Below, one piece after another: positions 43,343-53,969 of a stretch of 64,000 nt of DNA. Numbering within the stretch: position 1 is the stretch's first letter; each line of letters starts with the position of its first letter. Made by a program: the position numbers and the translations under genes. The notes beneath the pieces were generated by a model. The model searched no databases and was not told the DNA's origin. It worked only from the letters and a program-made list of their open reading frames with translations. This DNA is from Conoideocrella luteorostrata (Eukaryota > Ascomycota > Sordariomycetes > Hypocreales > Clavicipitaceae), in the NCBI GenBank assembly GCA_032433595.1, contig JASWJB010000105.1, positions 62,001-126,000 of the forward strand, in the 5' to 3' direction.

Positions 43343-44926
43343 ATGCCGTTCCGCGTGGTCGACCCAGATTATGAGAAACAGGCTTTAGCGGAGATCCAAA
43401 AAAGTCTCCCGTCCGAGAATGTTCTCGAGCTTATCATATACGAGGTCTCGCTGCCTTTGCTCCTTGACTCCGCAGAAGAACAATTACCATGTCATGAGCC
43501 CGTCGAGGAAACCACAGCCATCAGTGCTCACGTGTCCGCACGTATTCACGCCTTTTACAAGCAGCTGGCCGCCTGGTATGCCGAGCCTGCCAACGCAGAA
43601 GCTCCAGGAGGCATCAGCATAGGTATTCTTGTCATGCCGCAGGATTTTGACGAAAAACCATACTGCGGCCACCGGAAGTACCATTCGCGCCGGCTACAGC
43701 TGCACGACCCTGCGACGCTGCCAGACCTATCCTTCGTGTCCAGCCTGACTGTCGAATCGAGGCCCGACTTCGGCGGTGACTGGGAGTCGTACGGAGTCCG
43801 TCCTCTGTCCCCGCTCGTGCCGCTTCAGTGTCTTGTCCACTTACCGGCAGTAGAGGCACTGAAGCTCCCCTGGGTGTGGGAGCGTCCCATGCCTTGCTGC
43901 ATGCCGAGCAGGGTGATGCGCGAGCATTATACGCGGCCCTGGGAAGGGCCTCTACGAGATGCTCGTCACGAATTCGGAGCTGCCATTATAAACCCCGAAA
44001 AATACCTCTGTGGACGTAGAATCCCGGAGAGCTTAACCGAGGCCACGATGCATTTCTGGACGCCGCGGCAGATTCCAGAAGATGATCAGGCTGTGCCCAG
44101 ACCAAACTTGATCTACCCAGCGGATAAGGATCCCATCTCTATAGGGCTCTGTAAGCTGGCTGCGCAGTTGCAGAAATTCGACGTACGGGCGTTGATCACC
44201 GAGGACCTGTTTCCTAGTCCTGAGGCGCCGACGGAAGAGCAGTGGTCAAAAATGCGTCTTCTCCGCATCGAGTTCCATCCCCTCCGTCCAGACGGGCGAT
44301 GGTATTTTGTCGGCCCTCGTGGCGAGGACCCGCATGACTCTGAAGAGGGCGGGTTTATAATTTCTAAGTCAGAACACTACCCTCGTGAATATGACACTGA
44401 AGAAGACCAAGATCTCGATGAAGAGTGGGAAAATAACCCTAAAGCAGGCGTGGATACTGACTTTATGCCAGATCATTTCCGCACTCAGCCCTGCAGGGAT
44501 AGAATCGAGCCACTGCTTGCGGCATTTGCCAAAGCGCTAACTCATAACAACATGCCGAGTTTAGAGGCTGCTGAGATGTTTGCCTATCTGTGGTGGCACC
44601 CGTCCCACAGCAGGGGAGAAGAGTACGGGATTTCTCCTGAGAGCTATATTGAGACCGAGGTTCATCGATGGGGTGTCAAGTACGTGGCCGGTCGAGATGG
44701 CAAGGGCGGCGATGCTGTTGCGCCGACGGTACAATGGCAAGTCGGAGACTGGCGGCCTAGCCGAGAGGTCTTGAGCGTCTTCGAGAGCTTGGGACAACAA
44801 GAATGGCTCAATCTCGAGAACGCTGAGCAGAGATATTACGGGGATTTCGCCATGTCGTTCGGGAACAAATATTACCGGGACTGTGCTCCCTGCCCGTTTG
44901 ATCAATTGAAAGCTGCATATTGTTGA
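43343..44926 (+). CDS. F-box/LRR-family-like fungal protein lacking an obvious F-box
   Basis: A 527-residue single-exon protein. I recognise the C-terminal layout (LLAAFAKALTHNNMPSLEAA followed by WW, ..., WGVKYVAG, VQWQVGDWRPSREVL) as that of a family often annotated as F-box proteins in hypocrealean genomes. The N-terminal part here has no readable F-box motif. It contains an acidic stretch (TEEDQDLDEEWEN, residues ~375-390). The ATG at 43343 is preferred over a longer non-ATG frame because it starts the conserved-looking MPFRVVDPDYE. Its upstream region carries a cluster of TACTCCGTA motifs (43184-43253). Function is not assigned. Confidence 0.62.
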   Translation: MPFRVVDPDYEKQALAEIQKSLPSENVLELIIYEVSLPLLLDSAEEQLPCHEPVEETTAISAHVSARIHAFYKQLAAWYAEPANAEAPGGISIGILVMPQDFDEKPYCGHRKYHSRRLQLHDPATLPDLSFVSSLTVESRPDFGGDWESYGVRPLSPLVPLQCLVHLPAVEALKLPWVWERPMPCCMPSRVMREHYTRPWEGPLRDARHEFGAAIINPEKYLCGRRIPESLTEATMHFWTPRQIPEDDQAVPRPNLIYPADKDPISIGLCKLAAQLQKFDVRALITEDLFPSPEAPTEEQWSKMRLLRIEFHPLRPDGRWYFVGPRGEDPHDSEEGGFIISKSEHYPREYDTEEDQDLDEEWENNPKAGVDTDFMPDHFRTQPCRDRIEPLLAAFAKALTHNNMPSLEAAEMFAYLWWHPSHSRGEEYGISPESYIETEVHRWGVKYVAGRDGKGGDAVAPTVQWQVGDWRPSREVLSVFESLGQQEWLNLENAEQRYYGDFAMSFGNKYYRDCAPCPFDQLKAAYC

Positions 44927-46175
44927 GTTTAATTAGATGGAGAATTCAAAGAGTAGAATTGGGTGAATATTATGAACAACATTATTCTTAATTCTTTCCG
45001 AGCTAGGCAGCATCCCTGTTGAAGTAGGTCAAGCCCAGTCGCTCAACAAGAGGTGCAGTTGCTAACTTCTGAACGCGGCATTAATTAAATCCTGGGCTCC
45101 CTAGCTTTATCGTCCTCTTCATGCGCGCGACAGGTAGGAATCGCTCGCAATGTGTGCGACTCAGCCACTCCGCCAGCGTCCGCTTCGTCTGCCCCTCGTG
45201 CAATGTCACCTTGGAAACCGACAGAGTCCCCAGTTCTGTTATCCAAGAACTCAAGCCCAGAATTCTCCTTGCAAGGTTTCTCAGTTCTGGCTCGGAACAA
45301 TGAGTAGCAGAAATATGTAACGCACCGTCTCTCTACAATACCTGCTTAATTTTTAGTAAACAGACAAAAAAGATTCTTCAGCGAATAGGTATTTTGATGA
45401 TGGATCTATGACTTCACGTAAAGTATCTGTACCATGATACGAGGACGCGTGAGGAGGAAAGCTTCAGTACTGTACCCATGGTCTGAGCATTTACGGGGAC
45501 CGGGAGCCTGCAAAATACACCCCTAAAACAGGAAGTATTCTGAGAAAAGATGCAACTAGGCAGAAGAAACCGTGGCTCCTCGAAAGGCACCATGACTTGG
45601 CCTTTTCTCATATATTACATATATTAATCTTTCAACCATTCCGTAGGCACCACGTTCTCTGCCATGTGGCGTATTGCAGCGGATGCCCAATTTGGATGGC
45701 TCCTCGTAGACCTAAAAATAGTCTGACAGCGGTTTATTTGGTGGATCAGCGGATATCTAGATTGCCCTGCGTTTTTCACTTTTGGCAGCGTAGCGTAAAC
45801 TTTATCACAGCACAATACAAAACATGAGTGTCGCGCCAGATATGCAGATTGCACTGGTTAGTGAGTAATTAAACTGTCGGAGAATTTCAATTAATTGTCG
45901 GATTAAATATCCGTTGCGCCATAGCGCAAAATTGTGAGCTCACTACATGTTCATTCAGTAAGTAATTATTATGTCTTCTATCCAACACACCCCCTCAGGG
46001 AAGGTAGATTCTCTATCTTTCCTGCACGGATTACGCATGGTCTCTGACTCTTCGCGTCGGCAGGGTTCGAACTCAAGACCTTCCCCTCATCTTAAGGGGT
46101 TCTTGTGTAGCCAATCATTGCAATTTCCCCGGAAGTTTCAGGTTGGCGTCAACGCTACCCTCCCGGGCTCATAAC
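44927..46175. other. Intergenic, no gene seen
   Basis: About 1.25 kb. Short ORFs only. At 46050-46075 a B-box-like GGTTCGAACTC stretch occurs, but no cloverleaf can be drawn. The right end borders a block of LTRs. Confidence 0.5.
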
Positions 46176-46417
46176 TGTTGGAATTGGCAAGAGAGGTTCA
46201 AATTTGTTTGCATTAATGGGATGAGTTGTGTTACTGTGATGATGGAGGAAGAACACCTTGTCTGACGGCCTCGTTCAAATCCTTCTATAAATACCCCTAT
46301 AATCTGAGACACTTCCGGTCCTGAATTCCTGCCTCAGGCCCAGAGGCCACGTAACCTTTCTCTCACAGCCTGTGTATCCACACATCCGGTCCACACAAAC
46401 CCCCGTGTAATCCAACA
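46176..46417 (+). repeat. Solo LTR, second family, with 7-bp inverted ends
   Basis: 242 bp starting TGTTGGAATTGG and ending TAATCCAACA, i.e. TGTTGGA...TCCAACA inverted termini. It contains a CTATAAATACCCC TATA-like box. Flanking 5-mers ATAAC and AAGCC differ, so no target duplication survives. It is followed at once by the 82-bp repeat at 46419. Confidence 0.65.
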
Positions 46418-46418
46418 A

Positions 46419-46499
46419 AGCCCGAGTAGTGCTATTTATACCTAGAACTAAACTATTGCGCTGGGTGGGACAAGTGGGCTAGACTACCCAACTAGGAAA
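46419..46499 (+). repeat. ~82-bp repeat, inverted partner of 29688-29769
   Basis: Runs from AAGCCCGAGTAGTGC to AACTAGGAAA. Inserted between two LTRs of different families, it may be internal sequence of one of them. Confidence 0.85.
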
Positions 46500-46500
46500 C

Positions 46501-46706
46501 TGTTGGAATCCTGCCGCCAAGCACAATCGAGGAGCATGGAGCGAGTCACGTGGTCACCTTTTGGCCACCCTATTTATACGATGATATTAGGCTTCGTATC
46601 TTGACTTGTTTTCTCCCCTTCTTAGATAGACAGACAGACTTATTGAATATATTGCATTTTGAAGCCAACGATCTAGATCGCTGCACAACGCTCTGTGCAA
46701 CCCACA
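46501..46706 (+). repeat. Solo LTR of the TGTTGGAAT family
   Basis: 206 bp from TGTTGGAATCCTGCC to GCAACCCACA, with CACGTGGTCACC, TATTTATACG and TTGAATATATTGC blocks. Flanks GAAAC/GAGCC do not match, unlike the copies at 22974 and 49164, suggesting rearrangement or loss of one flank. Confidence 0.88.
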
Positions 46707-46909
46707 GAGCCGCTTAAAGGGTAGAAGCCTACTTAAGAACTTAAGCAATCACTCATACTTGTTACGTTATGGAGGCTAGAGCAATCGCACAGTGGAAAAT
46801 TGATAGCAATTGTCACAGCAATTAATTAAGTATATTATTATGCGACGTCTCAGAGAGCCCCGAAATACCGCCTCCGGCGCCTGTGAAACGATGCCTCTGA
46901 CGATGACGA

Positions 46910-47031
46910 ATTCAATGACGGAATTACTAGATAGAAGTCATCTATAAGACGAAGTCTAATTCCTCGTCAGAATAGCTAGAATACAAGGACAATTTCACTT
47001 ATCAGACGTCCATAGCTGCTCACTTGTGACA
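46910..47031 (-). repeat. Repeat family starting TGTCAC (copy 4, reverse)
   Basis: Ends AGCTGCTCACTTGTGACA on the plus strand and carries GACAAT..AATACAAGGAC and CTAATTCCTCGTC blocks, the reverse complement of the copies at 30156 and 35445. Confidence 0.65.
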
Positions 47032-47041
47032 GCAATGAATA

Positions 47042-47090
47042 CAAAGTGATGAAATCCAAAGTGATGAAATCCAAAGCGATGAAATTGATG
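47042..47090. repeat. 16-bp tandem repeat (AAATCCAAAGTGATGA)
   Basis: About three head-to-tail copies immediately beside the reverse TGTCAC repeat copy. Confidence 0.75.
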
Positions 47091-47185
47091 ATGTCTGATG
47101 CCTTCCAAATTGACTGGGAATTCCTTCTTTTTATGCCTAATTTCAACTAATTCGTCAGATGCCTTCGGATTCCACGATGCCCTGC

Positions 47186-47383
47186 TGTTAGAATCCTGCC
47201 GTCAAGCACAATAGGAAGCACGGAGCGGGTCACGTGGTCACCTTTTGGCCGCGATATTTATACGGCGATATCGAGCCTCACACCTTGACTTGTTTTCTTC
47301 TTCTTAGATACAGACAGAGATTATAAATATATTGCATTTTGACCGCAGCTGGTATCGATACTACCCTGCACAGCTGTATACCT
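47186..47383 (+). repeat. Solo LTR of the TGTTGGAAT family, diverged 3' end
   Basis: Starts TGTTAGAATCCTGCCG and shares CACGTGGTCACC, ATATTTATACGG and TATATTGCATTTTGACCGCA with the other copies; GGTATCGATAC near the end matches the copy split by the gypsy element. CCTGC occurs on both sides (47181-47185, 47384-47388), a possible target duplication if the CA end has mutated. Confidence 0.72.
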
Positions 47384-47517
47384 CCTGCAGTTTATCATTT
47401 AGCTCGTTCAGCTACTCAGTAATTCCCTCACTAATCTAGCTTTTTACGGCACTGATCTTCCTGACAGAGGCAATTCTTCCCTCAACAGAAATTGCTTACT
47501 TGGCCCGCCTTCTTGTA

Positions 47518-47930
47518 CTTTGTCGACCAAAGCACACACCCACCACTCACGTATACTGGTGTCTGACACACAACCAGCAACGCTCCGTACGCTTCGTAAA
47601 AGCTTCTTGCAGAGAGTTTCCGTAATTCGTAGAAGCCCCTTACGTAACAAGATCAAATTCCGTCAGGTTATCCGGCGCTTTGTAGGCTACGTCGCACTTC
47701 AATAGAGCAATTCAGTCATAATAGGTAGCGGAGCAAAGCTCCGACTGGGAACACACTTCGTGACTCGGGGAAAAAAAAAATTGAACTGGATGATGGTCTG
47801 CCTACGAGAAGGGTAAGCCTCCTACTTATGGCTATGCAATTGATCTGACAAAGCCGGTCAAGCCCAAAACCTCACGTGAACCAACTCTGGCCACCCTAGA
47901 GGCTCCTTTCTGCCCACACAATAGATAAGC
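47518..47930 (+). repeat. ~410-bp direct repeat of 30720-31137
   Basis: Carries the CACTCACGTATACTGG, ACGCTCCGTACGCTTCGT and TTTCTGCCCACACA blocks in the same order as its partner 17 kb away. Less AT-converted than the other copy. Confidence 0.75.
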
Positions 47931-48171
47931 CATACATAAGACATTGCATGTTTATTTCAGATCTCATGAAGTGGGAATTGAGGTCTAACCTTTTAATCAT
48001 TAACGTCAATATATGATGCATCAATAAAGCCACCTTCCAATACCCCTCTGGCTTTATGTGTTATTTTTACAATTTTTTTTTTTTTTGATTTTAGTTGCCT
48101 AATATAAATAAGATCAGGTCACTAATGTAGAGAAGTCAGCATACTTTTGCCAGCATTTGTGCTATCTGTAT

Positions 48172-48550
48172 TTAGATAGGGGCAAGAGGCTCGCCGTCCC
48201 TGATCTTGCGGGCACCATATTTCTCCAGACGGATAGCTTGAATAGCAATGAAGCCGCTCGTGTCCTTGATCACATCATCAGCTTCGGTTCACGTCTAAAA
48301 GCACTTTCTCAGAACGCTGCCTACCATTGGGGAGCAGCCCTCGAGAGTATCCATGGACGACTCGGTCTCGGAGTAAAGGTTAGAGGTCTCGCTGGAGCGT
48401 CCAACCACGAATGCGCTGCCTTTATAGGCGACCATATTGACCTTGCCCTCGACGTGCCTCTGACTAAAGATGATGGAGTTGTGGAGAAACTCTGGCTCTG
48501 GGCTGAAGTACATGTCATTACATTATTCTTCAGCAGCCTCGCAGTAGACT
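48172..48550 (-). pseudogene. Argininosuccinate synthase C-terminal relic
   Basis: Argininosuccinate synthase joins citrulline and aspartate in arginine synthesis. Only its C-terminal ~100 residues are present. The minus strand reads MYFSPEPEFL, SQRHVEGKV, GRSSETSNLY and SMDTLEG, then after a likely ~60-nt intron (48324-48265) DTSGFIAIQAIRLEKYG and a stop at 48172-48174. All match the end of the enzyme. Upstream the frame has a TAA (48523-48525) and then runs into a homopolymer tract at 48551-48570; the catalytic N-terminal two thirds are absent. Intron retention suggests a DNA-level duplicate, not a processed copy. The functional gene must lie elsewhere. Confidence 0.82.
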
Positions 48551-49163
48551 TCAAAAAAAAAAAAAAAAAAAGGTTCGGAGTAAATCGTGCCGCAGTAACA
48601 TAGGTCACTCCGATGAAGTCGCTCAAAACTATGCCACAGGAATATATGAGCCTATTTAAGGGTCATAATTACACATGAAAAGTGGCCCCTGGCTACGCCA
48701 TTTTTTGTGTGACAAACTATCTTCCCCAGGGCATCATATTGCCCAGCTAGCAGATTAATTGCTTTTACAACGAATTTTGATTGAATATCAGTGAAGTATT
48801 GGTGAATTATGGCACTAGCTAGAGTTTAACGAGCTAAATCATGTTGTCCTTGCCCTTGTTATCCTCACGCCTCTTCCTGGAGTTTTCTCCGACCTTTCTA
48901 ACCATTTCTGCTTCTTGTCGACGCCTGTCTTCTTCTTCTTTGCGCCTTGCTTCTTCTCTGCGCTGTCTGGATGCCTCAGCTGCAGCTTTCATACGTTGTT
49001 CCTCGTCGTCCGTGGGGAATTTGAAGCTATCAGCTATGCTGAGCTGTGATGAACGCTTTAGTATATGGAGTTATCGGCTTTCATTTAGCTTGCATTTAGC
49101 TTGCTTACTGGATAAATAGTTATGGGGAGCGTCTATATGATGCTTCGTGGAAAAGTTGAAAAC
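48551..49163. other. Intergenic; homopolymer tract and charged ORF fragment
   Basis: Begins with an A-run of about 18 on the plus strand. On the minus strand 48841-49040 reads a highly charged, Arg/Glu-rich coiled-coil-like segment (RREEARRKEEEDRRRQEAE) that could be the tail of a lost gene, but no domain is recognisable. Confidence 0.4.
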
Positions 49164-49369
49164 TGTGGGTTGCACAGGGTGGTGTGCATGATTGACCTGG
49201 GTCAATTGCTTCAAAAATGCAAAAACGATGTATTCAAGTCTGTCTATCTAAGAAGAAGAAAACAAGTCAAGGTTGAACGCTCGGTATCGCCGTATAAATA
49301 TCGTAGCTGAAAGGTGACCACGTGACCTGCTCCGTGCTTCCTATTGTGCTTGACGGCAGGATTCCAACA
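49164..49369 (-). repeat. Solo LTR of the TGTTGGAAT family, TSD AAAAC
   Basis: 206 bp, TGTGGGTTGCAC...GGATTCCAACA on the plus strand, flanked by a perfect AAAAC duplication (49159-49163, 49370-49374). Closest in organisation to 22974-23177. Confidence 0.93.
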
Positions 49370-49374
49370 AAAAC

Positions 49375-50367
49375 AATGAGAATCAAAGGCGTGGAACCGG
49401 TGCAGTACCTCAACCTCTTTATATATGCATCAAGCATTATATATGTTAGCATGGCTCTCACATTCATCTATGAACCGCAACACGACATTGGCCCTTTTGT
49501 GCGACTGCAGCTCAAGACATCCACTTTTAGGGCATGCGGCTGGGCGCAGTATGAAAGGAGCGTAGCAGGCTGTTGGACGATGGTACATCCACATTTGATC
49601 CATGTGAAGAGCAGTATCACTCGTGTTCACTGTTCCTAATGCTTGCGCCATGCTCTGCGTGTGCAAAAAGATGCTCTGCCTCGATGTAACATATTGGACC
49701 GGGTTAAGGCTGTTGATAAGGGAATTGACGTGACATATCATCTGCAGCGGTATCATAACCCAACCGCCAAGCCGCTTCGACAAGGACCCTCCTCTCTAAT
49801 GTACTGTTCTGCAAGTAGGTCTTTCTCGCCTTATGGAGTACATACTACTACCCTTGCTCCAGTGATAACTACTGTAAAACCAGGTGGCCTCTTCTAGAAT
49901 ATGAAGTATTGTGATTATGGATTCAAGCAAGAAGGCTGCAAATAGTGTAGGGGTATTGCAGCGAATTTTTTGAGGCTGCCAATCGGCGCTGCTAGTCGGA
50001 CTGACAGTGTTGGTAATGGTTGGACTCTTCTACTGCCACTCCTCCTCTTGCATGGAGATGAGTGAATCAGGCGGTTTCGTCTGCAATCTATGTGACAGGC
50101 TATCACTCATCAGATTTAGCTTTGTTTATTAGGCGACTTGACCAGAAAACCACTAATTTGGGCTGTCACCGGTGCCGGCGATCCAGAATATTGCTCAATG
50201 GTCTTACCCCGCAGGCTACAGTCCATGCTTACACAAGGCCTGGGGTAGACCAACAGATTAAGTTTTCCGCTTCCCATTTGCTCTGATTCCTTTACGTAGT
50301 TCTCAGAGCGGTCCCCCTCCCCCCCTTTTTTTTTCACCTTTGGTATTGAAGATTTAAATGATTTGAA
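49375..50367. other. Intergenic, no gene seen
   Basis: About 1 kb containing several overlapping ORFs of 60-120 codons without recognised domains; right end includes the promoter of the phosphotransferase gene with a T-run at 50320-50335. Confidence 0.5.
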
Positions 50368-51899
50368 ATGGCTCCGAAACTCAGATACCTCCACATGGAC
50401 AAAGATGACCTTGCCTGGGAGAAAAGTGATGAGGAGGTCGAGTCGTGGGAGAGGTCCCTCCGTAACTCGGGGATTCACCGCAGTATCGGTAACCTTATCA
50501 TAAAATACAAACCGGGCGAGGCTGTAAAGCTTCACTCACCGATTAGGGGCGGGTACAATGTAGTCTATCGGCTGGAATACAGTGACGGCACGTCGGCTGC
50601 GCTAAGGATCCCCTGCAAAGGTATTTACATGTATTGACATTTTACAGAAAACGGTACCACTAAGTTAGAACAGTCAGTGTCAAGTTCCCTGAGGAGAAGG
50701 TCAAGTATGAGGTGGCTACAATGCGGTACATCGCGGCAAACACCACCATTCCAGTGCCTAAGATATACCATTACGGAACTGCGGCAGAGAATCCGACCGG
50801 TCTTGGCCCTTTTATCATCATGGACTATATAGAGCATGACAGAACAATGTCTGAGGCTTTAAATGACCCTCTACTTAAAGCAGAAGAGTCCCATGTTCTG
50901 GATGCCAATATTAGCGAGCAAAAGCTCAAGTTTCTCTACAGACAGATGGCCAATATCATCCTTCAGCTATCTACACTCTCATTCTCACATATAGGTTCGT
51001 TGGTTCAGAATAAAGACGAAACCTTCTCTGTTTCAGGACGGCCTCTTATTCAGAATATGAATTCCTTGGTCGAGTTTGCCAGCGTAACCCCATCACTACT
51101 ACCATCGCAACAATACTGCACCTCCTCAGAGTGGTACACCGCTATGGCTGATATGCATTTGGCACAGATTGTGTTCCAGCATAATGACGCGGTTCTGGAT
51201 GAGGAAGATGTACGCGACAAGTATGTTGCTCGTCAGCTGTTTCGGCGACTGGCATCTAGTGGGAAACTCGCATTTGGATTTAATCCCGAGCAGCAGCACT
51301 ATCACGAACCAATGTTCCGTCTGTACTCTGAAGATTTACGTCCTTCTAATGTGTTAATTGATCAAGATCTTCGGGTGGTGGGTGTGATAGACTGGGAGTT
51401 TGCCTATGCTGCGCCAGCACAATTCTCCATCGATCCGCCTTGGTGGTTGCTCTTGAAGAGCCCAGATTACTGGCCTGACGGGTATGATGTATGGATGGAA
51501 GTGTATGAACCCCGCCTGAATACTTTTTTAAGTGTTTTGGAAGAACAAGAAGAGAAGGAGAGGGAGAACAAGCAAGATTTATCCTGTGCAAAGAATAACA
51601 TGACGTTGCCCCTTTCACAATTAATGAGAAAGAGCTGGCAGAGTAAAACCTGGATGATCAATTATGCAGCTAGAAATAGCTGGGCTTTTGACTTCATTTT
51701 TTGGAGGTACTTGGATTGCGTTTATTTTGGGCAAAATGAGAGTGGAGATTATCAAAAGAGACTTGGTTTGCTCGCAAAAGAGGAAATCGAGGCGATGGAA
51801 GCCTTGGTGAAGATAAAAATGGAGGAGAATGCGAACAGGACACTCATTCAATGGGACCATGACAGCGCAGTAGCCCAAATAGCCAAGATTATGGTGTAA
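50368..51899 (+). CDS. Aminoglycoside-phosphotransferase-fold (APH-like) protein
   Basis: Two exons, 50368-50620 and 50674-51899 (53-nt intron), 492 residues. It belongs to the large fungal expansion of APH/choline-kinase-like proteins, distant from eukaryotic protein kinases. Seen: a glycine-containing N-lobe loop IRGGYNVVYRLEYSDG, the N-lobe RIPCK lysine, TTIPVPKIYHYG, GPFIIMDYIEH (hinge), the catalytic-loop counterpart YSEDLRPSNVL (Asp305, Asn310; the usual His of HxDxxxxN is Ser) and the metal-binding GVIDWEFAY (Asp324). Asp and Asn of the catalytic loop are kept, so activity is possible, but the substrate is not known. It lies among repeats and pseudogenes and looks intact. Confidence 0.82.
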
Positions 51900-52935
51900 G
51901 CTCAGTTTATCAGTAGACTTTCCGGGCCTTCCGTAAAGATTATATGCGATTTCAATTGGCAAAGTGTCCTTTGTGTCGATACTCATTTTTGTATTGACAA
52001 ATTGTGGCATAACATTACACTCCAGGTACTTCATTGCGGAGCACAAACCGCAAGCGAATTTACCATGACAAACTTCGCTGTCACTTAAACATTGACAATC
52101 CCTTATACGGATACTATTTCTTGAAATGTTTCATCTCGGCGCGAACCCCCCGGCCAATCTGGCAGAGGGAATGCTATGCCGCTTTGTTATTGAGAAGAGA
52201 ATTGCTTCCATCAGAAATATCAGTGCCGTGAATAGCTAGATAAGTGAGGGAATTATTCAAGGAATCCCTGCACAGCTGAACAAGCTATTTGATAACTGCA
52301 GGAGGTTTTCAGCTGTGGAAGGACACGTCGGAAGCCGCCAGAATTCGAAGGAAATTAGACGGCGGTATTTTGTCGGTTGACGGAGTGTCTCTCGCTTCTT
52401 GTTAGACCCATCGGAAAGATAATGAATGACCTCAGTGTACTTTTCGGCATCATTGAAACCATCCATGCAGTATGAGGTTAGCATCTTGCCAAGTTCTCAT
52501 CATAGGTCGTTGTGGTAAAGAACAGAACTACATGAGCATATCCCCTAGTTGGGGCATATGGGAAGAGAAGGAGGAAAGAAAAATGGCAAGACTTGGAAGT
52601 TACGGTATTTATGCTAGCCTGGCCTGCACAAGGACATACTTTTTACACGAAGCTGTTGCCTGCAATGATAGAGTATAATTTGAGTGTAGCGCAGCGTAGG
52701 CGCGAAAGTAAAAAATGGGCAAGTGCAACTAGAGCCCCTCCCTTCTCGCCCCATTGTTAGGAAATGTACCGATCATTTTGCAGGAAATAAAGCTGCATGT
52801 CTAGTTCTTGGAGCCCTCCAAAAAAAAAACCATTTTAAGCAAGTGGTATCAGTCAACTGCTAGCATCCACTCCAGAGTGTAAAGTGTCAGCCCACTGATA
52901 GGCAGAGATAGCAATTTGAAGGCCGAGCCACAGCC
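51900..52935. other. Intergenic, no gene seen
   Basis: About 1 kb between the APH-like gene and the subtilisin relic. ORFs up to 76 codons on both strands show no motif. An A-run occurs at 52818-52830. Confidence 0.5.
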
Positions 52936-53600
52936 ATGAAGAATTTATCTGATGACCCTAACGACTTTGACAATACCGGTGCTGGTGCTTTTATTGCTGG
53001 AGTCATTGGTTCTTCCAAATACGGGGTCGCTGAAAATACAACCGTCTTCAGCATCAAGGTATTTGGTCACAAGGGTATATCTGCAGTGTGAGTGAACCTG
53101 TGTTTTGCGCAGTTGCACTGCCGCTCCACCAACACCCACACCAACAACGCCATGGTGAGAGATAAAAACGAACGATAAGTCTCGGCATGAGCGCTTGCTA
53201 ACCCTCTTACAAGATCAACATTAGTTGGGTACAAGTCTATGCCCCTGGCGGCGGCGGTGTTGGAAGCGTCCTGCGTGGAGGCGACAGCATGTGGGCGACA
53301 GGCACTGAGGTAGCTAGTCTTCATGTTGCTAGGTTGGGGGGATATTTCCTTGGACTGGGTGACAAGACTGAGTGACTCTGTGGGAGGATTAGCAAAAGGG
53401 ACTTAAAAGATGTTATGAACCCGGATGGCGATGCATACCCTTCGAAAAACGTCCTCATTAATAGTAGATACTCCTTACTACAAGTCACTCAACAAGGTTG
53501 GACTGGACGCCTTGCATCAGTCTCAGTGGCTCAGACCAGCTTTATCACTCGCCAGCGCTTCTCCTCCAATATACATTTGTCGCTACTAAGGGTTGTTCGG
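52936..53600 (+). pseudogene. Subtilisin-like (S8, proteinase K type) protease relic
   Basis: Segments in order match the proteinase K family. DNTGAGAFIAGVIGSSKYGVA corresponds to the catalytic-His region, with GHGTHVAG reduced to GAGAFIAG. TTVFSIKVFGHKG follows. VYAPGGGGVGS corresponds to the D-x-x-APG strand, and GTEVASLHVARLGGYFLGLGD to the catalytic-Ser region, where GTSMA reads GTEVA. Finally RISKRDLKDVMN and a C-terminal NVLINSRYSLLQ are seen. The central ~120 residues between the His and APG segments are missing or replaced by intron-like sequence (53090-53215). Catalytic His and Ser are both lost, and frames change between segments, so this cannot be an active protease. Confidence 0.78.
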
Positions 53601-53603
53601 TAA

Positions 53604-53969
53604 GCATCGTCAGTTCATCGGCAGCTGCAAGAATATCCCCTCTGTGATTGCCCAAGGTTGCACAGCGAGTACAATCGAGCAAAAAGTAGATACGTGAAGC
53701 ATGAAACTAACTACCAACAAGCTAGTTTTGTACTCCGTAGCGTGGTCCGATACTACGGAGCCGTCAGATGTTGGTCTGCATACCACCGAGCAAGCCCCCT
53801 TACTTATTGTTGTAATTGCCCACATTGTTGCAACTTGTCCCCAACAGGTTATCTAACTATCTCTCTCCGTACATTTTCTCCGTACAGTGAATGCAGCCCG
53901 AAGAGCATTAACGCCTAGCATGCCATCATGATGTCACATTTCCCTCGTCATTCGCGGTTAGCATACGTC
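53604..53969. other. Intergenic, no gene seen
   Basis: About 370 bp. Two TACTCCGTA-type motifs in opposite orientation around 53730-53762 form an interrupted palindrome. The 3' end of the T5orf172 gene is at the right border. Confidence 0.5.

Noticed and set aside
46017..46140. tRNA-like segment with a TTCGAAC T-loop motif on the minus strand
   Set aside because: The T stem flanking TTCGAAC does not pair and no acceptor stem can be drawn; at best a decayed pol III-derived SINE piece.
48157..48603. 148-codon plus-strand ORF ending in poly-Lys
   Set aside because: It is the antisense of the argininosuccinate synthase relic read into an A-run.
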